DNA of 64,000 bases, taken from contig CAVXNC010000014.1 in assembly GCA_963762865.1 (NCBI GenBank), positions 1 through 64,000 of the forward strand. The letters run 5' to 3'. Below are positions 39,429 through 47,948 of the stretch, one piece after another. Below the pieces are notes generated by a model. The model saw only the letters and a list, made by a program, of their open reading frames with translations. It was not told where the DNA came from and made no database searches. Within the stretch, counting starts at the first letter, position 1; each line of letters starts with the position of its first letter. The position numbers were made by a program, and so were the translations under genes. The DNA is from DATHAP01 sp963762865 (lineage in GTDB: Bacteria; Actinomycetota; Actinomycetes; JACCUZ01).

Positions 39429-40832
39429 ATGGAAGCCGCCGCGGACACCCTGCAGAAGGCCCTCCGGATCAACCTCGACCCCCGGTGGTACGGCACCATC
39501 GCCGAGATCGGCGCCGGGCAGGAGGTCGCCCGCTGGTTCTTCCGTGCCGGGGGCGCCGCAGGGACCGTCGCGAAGACCATCTCCGCCTACGACATGGCCG
39601 TCAGTGACGCCGTCTACGGCAAGTCCGAGCGCTACGTGTCCAAGGGCCGGCTGCAGGCGATGCTCGACCACGAGTACGCCCTCAACATCGAACGGCTCGA
39701 CACCCAGCGTGGCGACGACAACGCGTTCTTCGCCTTCGCCGACACGGTCGTCGCGCGCAGCTTCCGGGGCGGCAACGAGTGCCACGGCTGGATGGGCGTG
39801 AAGTTCCAGTCCCACCAGCACGACGAGCCCAGCCAGATCGTGGTCCACGTGCGGATGCTCGACGAGGAAGCCGCGCTCCAGCAGGAGGCCCTCGGGGTCG
39901 TCGGCGTCAACCTGCTGCACGGTGCCTTCTTCCAGCACCACGAGCCGGAGGCACTCGTGGAGAGTCTGCTCGACCGGCTCACGACCGGGCGCATCGAGAT
40001 CGACATGATCGAGCTCACCGGCATCGAGTTCCGCTCCGTCGACAACCGGGTGATGGCACTCAAGCTGGTGCAGCTCGGCCTGAGCGGCGCCGCGATGTTC
40101 GGTCCCGACCGGCAGGTGCTGCAGCCCAGCGAGGTGCTGCGCAAGAAGGCGATCCTCGTCGAGCGAGGCAGCTTCCGGCCGCCGACGGTGGTCAACATCG
40201 ACATGCTCGAGTGCGCCCGGGAGAAGTTCGAGAAGGATCCGGCGGTGATGGACCGCGAGACCCTCATCCTCACCGAGCTGACGATGGCGAACCTGATGGG
40301 CGACAGCGACACCGTCGACCGCCGTGACTTCCTGGCCCGCGCGGACCTGCTCGCGGCCTGCGGAATGACCGTGCTCATCTCGGACTTCCTCGCCTACCAC
40401 CGGCTGGCCGCGTACCTGGCCTGGCGCACCGACGGGCGCATCGGCATGGTCATGGGCGTCCCCAGCCTGATCGACCTCTTCGACGAGTCGGCGTTCGCCG
40501 ACCTGCCCGGCGGGATCCTGGAGGCCTTCGGCCGCCTCTTCAAGAACGACCTGCGGCTGTTCGTCTACCCGATGCTGCGCGACGGCGAGGTCACAACGGT
40601 CGGAACCCTGGAGGTCTCCGAGACGCTGCGGCCGCTCTACGACTACCTGGCCCGGCGCGGCAGCTTCGTCGACCTGGACAACTACAAGCCCGAGCACCTG
40701 CCGATCCTGAGCCGCGAGGTGCTGCGCCGGATCACCGCGGGCGAGGAGGGCTGGGAGCCAATGGTGCCGCCCGAGGTGGAGAGCCTGGTCAAGGCGCGCG
40801 GCTTCTTCGGCTACCGGGCAGACAGGGGCTGA
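39429..40832 (+). CDS. Conserved protein of unknown function, divergent from miaB
   Basis: A 467-aa soluble-looking protein with no signal peptide or membrane segment. Blocks such as LRINLDPRWYGTIAEIGAGQ, KTISAYDMAVSDAVYG, ARSFRGGNECHGWMG and RGSFRPPTVVNIDML define a widely spread uncharacterised family. Database labels such as TonB-dependent receptor cannot be right for a Gram-positive cytosolic protein. The ATG at 39429 follows a GAGAGGGGG purine run. It shares a short 47-bp divergent gap with miaB. The function is unknown. Confidence 0.75.
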   Translation: MEAAADTLQKALRINLDPRWYGTIAEIGAGQEVARWFFRAGGAAGTVAKTISAYDMAVSDAVYGKSERYVSKGRLQAMLDHEYALNIERLDTQRGDDNAFFAFADTVVARSFRGGNECHGWMGVKFQSHQHDEPSQIVVHVRMLDEEAALQQEALGVVGVNLLHGAFFQHHEPEALVESLLDRLTTGRIEIDMIELTGIEFRSVDNRVMALKLVQLGLSGAAMFGPDRQVLQPSEVLRKKAILVERGSFRPPTVVNIDMLECAREKFEKDPAVMDRETLILTELTMANLMGDSDTVDRRDFLARADLLAACGMTVLISDFLAYHRLAAYLAWRTDGRIGMVMGVPSLIDLFDESAFADLPGGILEAFGRLFKNDLRLFVYPMLRDGEVTTVGTLEVSETLRPLYDYLARRGSFVDLDNYKPEHLPILSREVLRRITAGEEGWEPMVPPEVESLVKARGFFGYRADRG

Positions 40833-40860
40833 CTGGCTGACCGGCTGACCGCTGACCGGC
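40827..40860. repeat. 8-bp tandem repeat at gene end
   Basis: About four imperfect copies of GGCTGACC begin at the stop codon of the preceding gene. This is probably slippage and no function is evident. Confidence 0.6.
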
Positions 40861-40951
40861 CCTCGTCCGACCGGCACGATCGGGTCACGATCCACCGGTC
40901 GGCCACCCGCCAGGTGACTTGACCTGTTTCCACCCACTATGTTGCCGATGC

Positions 40952-41758
40952 ATGACGACCGGCGAGGAGCAGACCGGCGAGAACCAGGCGGGCTCTCCCC
41001 GAAGTACCACCGGCGCCACCAGGGAACCGCTGGTCGTACTGGAGAAGGTCAACAAGCACTTCGGCGACCTGCACGTCCTGCGTGACATCGACCTCACCGT
41101 GCACCGCGGTGAGGTCGTCGTGGTCCTGGGCCCGTCCGGGTCGGGCAAGTCGACCCTGTGCCGCACCATGAACCGGCTGGAGCCGATCGACTCGGGGACC
41201 ATCACGCTCGACGGCCAGCCCCTCCCGGTCGAGGGCAAGGGCCTGGCCCGGCTGCGGTCCGAGATCGGGATGGTCTTCCAGTCCTTCAACCTCTTCGCGC
41301 ACAAGTCCGTGCTGGACAACGTCACCCTCGGGCCGATCAAGGTGCGCGGGCTCGACAAGGCGTCGGCCGAGCGGCGGGCGCGCGGGCTGCTCGACATGGT
41401 GGGCATCAGCGAGCAGGCCGAGAAGCTGCCCGCCCAGCTCTCCGGCGGCCAGCAGCAGCGAGTAGCGATCGCCCGCGCCCTCGCCATGGAACCCAAGGTG
41501 ATCCTCTTCGACGAGCCGACCTCGGCCCTCGACCCGGAGATGATCAACGAGGTGCTGGAGGTCATGACCCGGCTGGCACGCGACGGGATGACGATGGTCG
41601 TCGTCACCCACGAGATGGGGTTCGCCCGGCGGGCCGCCGACCGGGTCGTCTTCATGGACCACGGCGAGATCGTCGAGGAGGGCGAACCCGAGACGTTCTT
41701 CAGCTCGCCCCAGAGCGAGCGCGGCAAGGACTTCCTGTCAAAGATCCTCAGTCACTGA
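40952..41758 (+). CDS. gluA: Glutamate-type amino-acid ABC transporter, ATP-binding protein
   Basis: ATPase of a polar amino-acid importer. Walker A is LGPSGSGKSTLCRTMNRLEP, Q-loop VFQSFNLF, signature LSGGQQQRVAIARAL, Walker B VILFDEPTSALD and switch His in VTHEMGF. It heads a four-gene operon in the gluABCD order known from Corynebacterium. The ATG at 40952 has TATGTT (40938-40943) 8 nt upstream, possibly a leaderless start; an ATG at 40919 is less likely. At 268 aa with a ~30-residue polar N-terminal extension. Confidence 0.93.
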   Translation: MTTGEEQTGENQAGSPRSTTGATREPLVVLEKVNKHFGDLHVLRDIDLTVHRGEVVVVLGPSGSGKSTLCRTMNRLEPIDSGTITLDGQPLPVEGKGLARLRSEIGMVFQSFNLFAHKSVLDNVTLGPIKVRGLDKASAERRARGLLDMVGISEQAEKLPAQLSGGQQQRVAIARALAMEPKVILFDEPTSALDPEMINEVLEVMTRLARDGMTMVVVTHEMGFARRAADRVVFMDHGEIVEEGEPETFFSSPQSERGKDFLSKILSH

Positions 41759-41775
41759 CGAACGGGAGAATGCAC

Positions 41776-42664
41776 ATGTCCACACCGACCACGACCCTCA
41801 GACGGTTGCAGGCCATCGCCGGCGCCGCCGTGCTCGCCTTCGCGCTCTCGGCCTGCGGCGGTGACGACGGCGGCAGCGTGGAGGTCGAGTCCGACGCGTC
41901 CTTCCCGGCGGGCACGACGATGGCCAAGCTGAACGAGGCCGGCAAGATCACGATCGGCACCAAGTTCGACCAGCCCGGCATCGGCGCCAAGAAGCCGGGC
42001 GCGGACGCACCCGAGGGACTCGACCCGGAGATGGGCAAGATCATCGCTGCCAAGCTGGGCATCGAGGAAGACGGCATCAAGTGGGTCGAGACGGTCTCCG
42101 ACAACCGGGAGCCCTTCCTGGGCAACGGCACCGTCGACATCGTGATCGCGTCCTACTCGATCACCGACGAGCGCCGAGGGGTGGTCGGTCAGGCGGGTCC
42201 CTACTACGTCACCGGCCAGCAGCTCCTGGTCGCGAAGGACGACGACTCGATCAAGGGGCCGGACGACCTGGACGGTAAGAAGGTCTGCTCGGTCGAGGGC
42301 TCGACGTCCATCAAGACCGTCGAGGAGGAGTACGGCGCCGCGCCGGTGCCCTTCGCGACCTACAGCGAGTGCGTCCAGCAGCTGCTGTCCGGGTCGGTCG
42401 ACGCGGTCACCACCGACGGCGCGATCCTGCTCGGCTACGCGGCGGAGAACCCGGACGAGCTCAAGGTCGTCGGCGACGCCTTCAGCGAGGAGCGCTACGG
42501 CGTCGGCTTCAAGCACGGCGACACCGAGATGTGCGAGTTCCTCAACGAGACGCATCGAGGGCGCCTTCGAGGACGGGTCCTGGCAGGACGCCTTCGACGC
42601 CACGCTCGGCGAGGCCGGCGTCGAGGCACCCGAGCCGCCGACCGTCGACCCGTGCGAGGCGTGA
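41776..42664 (+). CDS. gluB: Glutamate-type ABC transporter substrate-binding lipoprotein, frameshifted near the C-terminus
   Basis: Lipoprotein signal with lipobox FALSACGG. The binding domain (GKITIGTKFDQPGIGAKKP, LDPEMGKIIAAKLGI, GNGTVDIVIASYSITDERR, AVTTDGAILLGYA) fits family 3 binding proteins. Near 42548-42553 the frame shifts: the natural ending IEGAFEDGSWQDAFDATLG then PPTVDPCEA stops at 42664, whereas the uncorrected frame runs on to 42741 with Arg-rich sequence. One extra base would explain this. The ATG at 41776 has GGGAG 7 nt upstream. It delivers substrate to the gluCD permeases. Confidence 0.88.
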
Positions 42665-42689
42665 CGGGTCGAACTGAGGACCTGGCGAC

Positions 42690-43337
42690 GTGCAGACACT
42701 TCTCGACAACCTCGGGAAGATCCTCGACGGCTTCCAGCTGACGGTGATCATCTTCGCCGGCGGGACGGTGCTGGCCCTCGTGGTCGGCACCGTCCTGGCG
42801 GCGATGCGGGTGTCCCCGGTGCCGCCGTTGCGCTGGGCCGGTGCGGCGTACGTGAACGTCGTCCGCAACACACCGCTTCTGCTCGTCTTCATCATCGTCG
42901 TCTTCGGCCTCCCCGAGGTCGGCGTGCAGGTGTCCTTCCGGAACTTCGCCATGCTCGCGGTCGGGATCTACACCGCCGCCTTCGTGACGGAGGCGCTGCG
43001 CTCCGGCATCAACACCGTCGGGCCTGGCCAGGCCGAGGCCGCCCGCTCGCTGGGCATGACCTTCGGCCAGACCCTGTCCCAGGTCGTCATGCCGCAGGCA
43101 GCCCGCAGCGTCATCCCCCCGCTCGGCTCGATCCTCATCGCGATGCTGAAGAACACCTCGGTCGCCGCGGGCTTCGGCGTCGTCGAGGCGACGGGGACGC
43201 TGCGCAACCTCGGCCGTGACAACCCGCAGGCTCTCTACTGGCTGTTCTTCGGCATCGCCGTCGGCTACATCATCCTCGTCCTGCTCATCTCCGTGGTCTT
43301 CCGCGTTCTCGAGCATCGTCTGGTCGTCGTGCGATGA
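42690..43337 (+). CDS. gluC: Glutamate-type ABC transporter permease 1
   Basis: A 215-aa inner-membrane permease with about five membrane segments, of the HisM/GlnP type. VVRNTPLLLVFIIVVFGLP and GQAEAARSLGMTFGQTLSQV (the EAA loop that contacts the ATPase) are characteristic. The GTG at 42690 lies 25 bp after the restored gluB stop, in the operon. Confidence 0.93.
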   Translation: MQTLLDNLGKILDGFQLTVIIFAGGTVLALVVGTVLAAMRVSPVPPLRWAGAAYVNVVRNTPLLLVFIIVVFGLPEVGVQVSFRNFAMLAVGIYTAAFVTEALRSGINTVGPGQAEAARSLGMTFGQTLSQVVMPQAARSVIPPLGSILIAMLKNTSVAAGFGVVEATGTLRNLGRDNPQALYWLFFGIAVGYIILVLLISVVFRVLEHRLVVVR

Positions 43338-43350
43338 GGACGGTGCAGCC

Positions 43351-44184
43351 GTGAGCAGCATCCTCTACGACAACCCCGGGCCCGTCGCGCGCCGTCGCGC
43401 CCGCATCGGCAGCGTGGTCGGCGGTGTCGTCGTCCTCGGCATCGCCGCGGTCGTCGTGTGGCGACTCGCCGACCGAGGTCACTTCGACGCAGACAAGTGG
43501 GAGGCCTTCCAGGAGCCGGGCACCTGGGAGGAGATCGGCAAGGGCCTGCGGAACACGCTCAAGGCGGCCGCGCTGGCGATCGTGCTGGCGCTGCTGGTCG
43601 GTGTCCTGCTGGCCGTCGGCCGGCTCTCCGAGCGACCGCTGGTCCGGATCCCCGCGGTGACGGTCGTGGAGTTCTTCCGCGCCGTACCCGTCCTGATGCT
43701 GATCTTCTTCTTCTACCTGGCCTACCCCGACCTGGGTCCCTACGGCGCGCTGGTGGCCGGGCTGACGCTCTACAACGGCGCCGTGCTCGCGGAGATCTTC
43801 CGCGCCGGGATCCTGGCGGTGCCCCGCGGGCAGAGCGAGGCCGCGTACAGCCTCGGGCTCAGCAAGCGCCAGGTGATGTCATCCATCCTGGTGCCTCAGG
43901 CGGTCCGGGCGATGCTGCCTGCCCTGATCAGCCAGTGCGTGGTCGTGCTCAAGGACACCTCGCTCGGCTTCATCGTCACCTACGTGGAGCTGGTCCGTGC
44001 CGGCAGGCTGATCTACGAGTCGTACTTCAACATCATCCCGACCGTCATCGTGATCACGGTCATCTACGTGTCGATGAACATGACGCTGTCCGGGCTCGCG
44101 AACCTCGTCGAGCGCCGGACCCGTGCCCGCACCGGCGGGGCGCCGGTGGTGCACGCCCCGATTGACACGGGCGCGGCCGTCTAG
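43351..44184 (+). CDS. gluD: Glutamate-type ABC transporter permease 2
   Basis: A 277-aa permease partner of gluC. A longer N-terminus contains the first membrane segment (IGSVVGGVVVLGIAAVVVWR). TVVEFFRAVPVLMLIFFFYL and the EAA loop GQSEAAYSLGLSKRQVMSSI follow. The GTG at 43351 lies 13 bp after the gluC stop. The frame continues upstream into gluC but that part is not used. It ends the operon. Confidence 0.93.
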   Translation: MSSILYDNPGPVARRRARIGSVVGGVVVLGIAAVVVWRLADRGHFDADKWEAFQEPGTWEEIGKGLRNTLKAAALAIVLALLVGVLLAVGRLSERPLVRIPAVTVVEFFRAVPVLMLIFFFYLAYPDLGPYGALVAGLTLYNGAVLAEIFRAGILAVPRGQSEAAYSLGLSKRQVMSSILVPQAVRAMLPALISQCVVVLKDTSLGFIVTYVELVRAGRLIYESYFNIIPTVIVITVIYVSMNMTLSGLANLVERRTRARTGGAPVVHAPIDTGAAV

Positions 44185-44215
44185 CTGTTCTGCCCGGGCC
44201 GCCGGCTGGGGCCGG

Positions 44216-44725
44216 TCAGGTCCAGCCGTGGCCCGACCGCAGCGCGGCTGCCACCTGGTCGAACCGGGCCCGGTCGAGGACCGCGCCCTCGCGGCGGATG
44301 CCGTCGGCCGGCATCTCGAGCACCCGGTCGAGACGCACCCAGCTGGGCCGGCCCTCGCCGTCCCAGGGGCCCGACCCGAGCGGCAGCCACGACGGGTCGC
44401 CCTGGTGGTGGTCCTGGCTGGAGAGCATCAGGGCGAGCACCATGTCGTGCCCCTCGGCCGCCCTGTCGTGCCCCACCACCAGCACCGGCCGGTCCTTGCC
44501 CTGCGAGGGGTCCTCCTCGTAGGCCACCCAGCCCCAGACCACCTCGCCCGGGTCGGCGTCGCCGTCGAGGTCCGGCGTGTACTCGAGCACCCGGCTTGCC
44601 GTCGGCGCCGGCCCTCCCGGTCTGGGCAGCGCGGGGGTACGCGGGCTCGGCGGAGCGGCCGACGATGTCCTGGCTGGCGACGTACCGCCGAGAGCTGCAC
44701 GGACGGACTCGAGGAAGCGGCGCAC
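44216..44725 (-). CDS. MazF/PemK-like toxin-family protein with disordered N-terminus
   Basis: A 169-aa protein. The first ~45 residues are Pro/Ser/Ala-rich and probably disordered. The rest has the MazF-like beta-barrel pattern: DPGEVVWGWVAYEEDPSQGK, DRPVLVVGHD, DMVLALMLSSQ and PSWVRLDRVLEM. Stand-alone copies of this subfamily are common in actinobacteria and may not be toxic. No antitoxin gene is adjacent. The GTG at 44725 has TAGGGT 6 nt upstream (leaderless-type). It converges on gluD. Confidence 0.75.
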   Translation of the reverse strand: MRRFLESVRAALGGTSPARTSSAAPPSPRTPALPRPGGPAPTASRVLEYTPDLDGDADPGEVVWGWVAYEEDPSQGKDRPVLVVGHDRAAEGHDMVLALMLSSQDHHQGDPSWLPLGSGPWDGEGRPSWVRLDRVLEMPADGIRREGAVLDRARFDQVAAALRSGHGWT

Positions 44726-44766
44726 CGCTCGACCCTAGCCGTGCTCACCGGGGACGACGCGCGCCC

Positions 44767-46197
44767 TCAACGGGCGACCTCGGTCGCGCGGGACTCGCGC
44801 ACGACCGTCACCCTGATCTGGCCCGGGTAGGTCAGCTCGGTCTCCACCTGCTTGGCGATCTCGCGGGCCAGGACCTGCGCGCCGATGTCGTCGACGACGT
44901 CCGGCAGCACCATCACCCGCACGTCGCGGCCGGCCTGCATCGCGAAGACCTTGTCGACGCCGTCGTGGCCGGCAGCGATCTCCTCGAGCCGGTGCAGGCG
45001 CTGCACGTAGGACTCCAGCGACTCGCGGCGCGCCCCCGGCCGCCCACCGCTGATCGCGTCGGCCGCCTGGGTCAGGACGGCTTCGACGGTGCGCGGGTCG
45101 ACCTCCAGGTGATGCGCCTCGATGGCGTGGACGACGTCGGGGTGCTCGCCGCAGCGCCGCGCGACGTCGGCCCCGACCATGGCGTGGGATCCCTCCACCT
45201 CATGGGTGAGCGCCTTGCCGATGTCGTGCAGCAGGCCGCACCGCCGCAGGAGAGCGGGGTCGAGCCCGAGCTCGGCGCCCATCAGACCGGCGAGGTGCGC
45301 GGTCTCCACGAGGTGCCGCAGGACGTTCTGTCCGTACGACGTCCGCAGCTGCAGCCGCCCGAGGAGCTGCCCGAGCTCCGGGTGCAGATCGGTGACGCCG
45401 ACCTCGTGCAGCGCATCCTCGGCAGCGCGCTGGCAGACGGCTGCGACCTCCACCGTGGCCCGCTCGTAGGCGTCCTCGATGCGCTGCGGGTGGATCCGCC
45501 CGTCGAGCACCAGGGCCTGCAGCGCGAGCCGGGCGATCTCGCGGCGCACCGGGTCGAAGCACGACAGCAGCACCGTCTCCGGCGAGTCGTCGATGATCAG
45601 GTTGACGCCGGTGAGCTGCTCGAAGGCCCGGATGTTGCGACCCTCGCGACCGATGATCCGGCCTTTCATCTCCTCCGACGGCAGCTGGAGCACGGCCACG
45701 ACCGACTCGGTGGTGTGCTCGGTGGCCAGCCGCTGGATCGCGCCGACGACGACCTCGCGGGCCAGCGCCTCGGCCGAGGACCGGGCCTCCCGCTCGATGT
45801 CGCGGGCGAGCTGGGTCGCGTCGCGTCGTGCCTGCACCTCGACCGCGGCGAGCAGCTGCGCCTTTGCTTCTTCCGCAGAGAGGCCGGCAGTCGTCTCCAG
45901 GGCCTGGCGGCGCTCCGCGTCCAGGTCGACCGACCGCTGCTGAAGGGCGGCCCGCTCCGCGGCGACCGCCAGCTCGAGGTCGTGCACCTCGTGCCCCCGG
46001 TCCTCGAGGTGCCGCTGCTCCACGTCGAGCCGCTCCTCCCGGTCGGCGACGCGGTGCTCGCGGCGTTCGAGATCCTGGCGCTCGGCGTCACTCCCGCGCT
46101 CGCGGCGGCGCTGACCGACGAGCAAGGTGACGAGGACGCCGATGGCGAGCAGCTCGACCACGGCGAGCCCCAGCACGGTGAGCAGCTCGGCATCCAT
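44767..46197 (-). CDS. rny: Ribonuclease Y
   Basis: Membrane-anchored endoribonuclease that starts mRNA decay. One N-terminal membrane segment (LTVLGLAVVELLAIGVLVTL) is followed by a ~110-residue charged coiled coil. Then come a KH domain (EEMKGRIIGREGRNIRAFEQ) and an HD domain (RCGLLHDIGKALTHEVEGSH) with the metal-binding His-Asp pair. At 476 aa it is slightly shorter than the Bacillus enzyme. Strong GAGGAGG ribosome site. RNase Y is found in only part of the actinobacteria, where RNase E/G and J are more usual. Confidence 0.95.
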   Translation of the reverse strand: MDAELLTVLGLAVVELLAIGVLVTLLVGQRRRERGSDAERQDLERREHRVADREERLDVEQRHLEDRGHEVHDLELAVAAERAALQQRSVDLDAERRQALETTAGLSAEEAKAQLLAAVEVQARRDATQLARDIEREARSSAEALAREVVVGAIQRLATEHTTESVVAVLQLPSEEMKGRIIGREGRNIRAFEQLTGVNLIIDDSPETVLLSCFDPVRREIARLALQALVLDGRIHPQRIEDAYERATVEVAAVCQRAAEDALHEVGVTDLHPELGQLLGRLQLRTSYGQNVLRHLVETAHLAGLMGAELGLDPALLRRCGLLHDIGKALTHEVEGSHAMVGADVARRCGEHPDVVHAIEAHHLEVDPRTVEAVLTQAADAISGGRPGARRESLESYVQRLHRLEEIAAGHDGVDKVFAMQAGRDVRVMVLPDVVDDIGAQVLAREIAKQVETELTYPGQIRVTVVRESRATEVAR

Positions 46198-46356
46198 GTG
46201 GCGCGCCTCCTCGTGCGAGGTGACGGCTCACAACGGCACCGGACCGGCGACCCTCTGGTCTCAGCGGGCTCGTCGGGCTCGTCGGGCATGCCGAGTCGTC
46301 GCGGCGGTGCGCACTCCGGAGGGGCAGCGGTCTGTCGTCGTTGTCAGTCGTGTCAG

Positions 46357-46378
46357 GAGGGGCCGATGACGGCCCCTC
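46357..46378. other. Hairpin in the rny/acetyltransferase divergent gap
   Basis: A 9-bp perfect stem (GAGGGGCCG paired with CGGCCCCTC) with an ATGA loop. It lies between divergent starts, so it does not end either gene. It could be a leader structure or the relic of a terminator from a lost gene. Confidence 0.5.
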
Positions 46379-46425
46379 AGTCCGGAGGCTAGATCCGGGT
46401 CACGGAACGGTCAAGGACAGCGACG

Positions 46426-47001
46426 ATGCGCCGCTCGACCCGGCAGGCTCCGGCCGTGCCAACCGTGCCCTTCTCGGTCTCCGTCGTCGGCGACGACCTG
46501 CCGCCGGCGTTGCTGGCCGCGGTGCGACGGATGGTGTGGGCGGCCTTCGGCGACGGCGGCTTCGCCGAGGAGGACTGGCAGCACACGTTCGGTGGCCGGC
46601 GGGTCCTGGCGCTGGACGGCGAGGTGCCGGTCGGGCACGCCGCCGTGGTTCCGCGGCTGCTGCAGGTCGGTGGCCGTCCGGTCCGGACCGGCTACGTTGA
46701 GGGCGTCGCCACCGCACCGGACAGGCATGGCACCGGTGTCGGGTCGTCGGTCATGACCGCAGCCGCGGACATCGTGCGGGCCGACTACGAGATGGGGGCG
46801 CTCTCGACAAGCCGGCAGACCTTCTACGGCCGGCTCGGCTGGGAGCGCTGGCTGGGCGCGACGTACGTCCGGGACGGCGCGAACCTCGTTCGCACCGCGG
46901 AGGAGGACGACGGGGTGATGGTCCTCCGGCACGGAGTCTCGGCAGACGTCGACCTGACGGCGGACCTCAGCTGCGAGGCACGCACCGGCGACGACTGGTG
47001 A
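46426..47001 (+). CDS. AAC(2')-I-like aminoglycoside N-acetyltransferase (GNAT fold)
   Basis: A 191-aa GNAT enzyme that would transfer acetyl from acetyl-CoA to an amino sugar. The acetyl-CoA site is VATAPDRHGTGVGSSVMTAA. ALSTSRQTFYGRLGWERWLG and the C-terminal ADVDLTADLSCEARTGDDW line up with the chromosomal AAC(2')-I group of mycobacteria and Providencia. Native substrates of such intrinsic enzymes are often not drugs; resistance should not be assumed. AAGGA precedes the ATG. An alternative start is GTG 46456. Confidence 0.75.
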   Translation: MRRSTRQAPAVPTVPFSVSVVGDDLPPALLAAVRRMVWAAFGDGGFAEEDWQHTFGGRRVLALDGEVPVGHAAVVPRLLQVGGRPVRTGYVEGVATAPDRHGTGVGSSVMTAAADIVRADYEMGALSTSRQTFYGRLGWERWLGATYVRDGANLVRTAEEDDGVMVLRHGVSADVDLTADLSCEARTGDDW

Positions 47002-47076
47002 CCCCGGCGCGGGCCAGCCCCCACCGGCCGCGGAGAACCCCACCCTCCTGTCGCCGGCCGTCGGTACGGTCGCCGG

Positions 47077-47466
47077 GTGGCCACGATCGACGATGTCGCA
47101 GTGATCGCCGCAGGGCTGCCCGAGGTGATCGAGGGCGAGCGTCACGGCACTCGCACCTGGACCGTGCGGGGCAAGGCCTTCGCCTGGGAGCGACCGTTCA
47201 GCAAGGCCGACCTCAAGCGGTTCGGTGACGAGCAGCCGCCCGAGGGGCCGATCCTCGCGGTCCGGGTCGAGGATCTCGGCGAGAAGGACGCGCTGCTCGA
47301 GGCGAATCCGTCGGCGCTGTTCACGATCCCGCACTTCGACGGCTACGCCGCCGTGCTCGTCCGCCTCCGGGCGGTCTCGAAGAGGGCGCTCCGCGAGGTG
47401 GTCGTCGACGGGTGGCTGGCCTGCGCTCCCGATGCTCTGGCCCGGTCGTACGTCGCGAAGGACTGA
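47077..47466 (+). CDS. MmcQ/YjbR family protein
   Basis: A 129-aa CyaY-like-fold protein: GLPEVIEGERHGTRTWTVRG, PILAVRVEDLGEKDALLEAN and PHFDGYAAVLVRLRAVSKRA match the YjbR family, sometimes called DNA-binding; the true role is unknown. The GTG at 47077 has TACGGT at 47065-47070, 6 nt upstream (leaderless-type). The DUF3291 gene follows 5 bp later. Confidence 0.85.
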   Translation: MATIDDVAVIAAGLPEVIEGERHGTRTWTVRGKAFAWERPFSKADLKRFGDEQPPEGPILAVRVEDLGEKDALLEANPSALFTIPHFDGYAAVLVRLRAVSKRALREVVVDGWLACAPDALARSYVAKD

Positions 47467-47471
47467 CTGCC

Positions 47472-47948
47472 GTGCAGCTCGGTCAGGTCAACGTGGCGGT
47501 GCAGCGCGCCTCGCTGCGGCACCGGACCATGGCCGGCTTCGTCGCCGCCTACGACCCGGTCTCCCGGCTGGCCGCGGAGAGCCCCGGCTTCGTCTGGCAC
47601 CTGCGTTCCGACACCGGGCACACGGTCCTCGACGACGAGGGCCGTCAGCTGGTCGTCAACGTCACCGTGTGGCGCGACTACCCGAGCCTGCACGAGTTCG
47701 TCTATCGCGGCCTGCACGGGCAGGTGCTGCTGCGCCGCGGCGACTGGTTCCTCCCCACGCCCCAGCCGTCGACCGCGCTGTGGTGGCTGCCCGACGGTGA
47801 GCGGCCGACCGTCGAGCAGGCGCTTGCCCGGCTGCGCCACCTGCGCGAGCACGGCCCGACACCTCAGGCGTTCTCGCTGACCCGGCAGTTCACCGCGGAG
47901 GGTCGGCCGGTCAGCCGCGGTCGACCACGGTCAGCCGGACCGCGATGA
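47472..47948 (+). CDS. DUF3291 domain-containing protein
   Basis: A 158-aa protein of unknown function with an ABM-like fold: VQLGQVNVAVQRASL, PVSRLAAESPGFVWHLRS, NVTVWRDYPSLHEFVYRGLH and PSTALWWLPDGERPTVEQAL. The GTG at 47472 is preferred over the longer frame, which would overlap the YjbR gene. Its 3' end overlaps the convergent DUF1905 gene by 38 bp. Confidence 0.82.
   Translation: MQLGQVNVAVQRASLRHRTMAGFVAAYDPVSRLAAESPGFVWHLRSDTGHTVLDDEGRQLVVNVTVWRDYPSLHEFVYRGLHGQVLLRRGDWFLPTPQPSTALWWLPDGERPTVEQALARLRHLREHGPTPQAFSLTRQFTAEGRPVSRGRPRSAGPR

Noticed and set aside
39429..40832. TonB-dependent receptor label for the gene beside miaB
   Set aside because: There is no signal peptide, plug or barrel strands, and the organism type lacks a TonB-bearing outer membrane.
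40827..40860. Short GGCTGACC repeats as a CRISPR or iteron array
   Set aside because: The units are only 8 bp with no spacers, they begin in a stop codon, and they lack replication genes nearby.
40915..40950. Classical -35/-10 promoter (TTGACC...TATGTT) before gluA
   Set aside because: The spacer is only 13 bp. The TATGTT may still serve as a -10, but I do not claim the -35.
47412..47471. Longer start for the DUF3291 gene
   Set aside because: It would overlap the YjbR gene by about 55 bp and adds sequence without family similarity.
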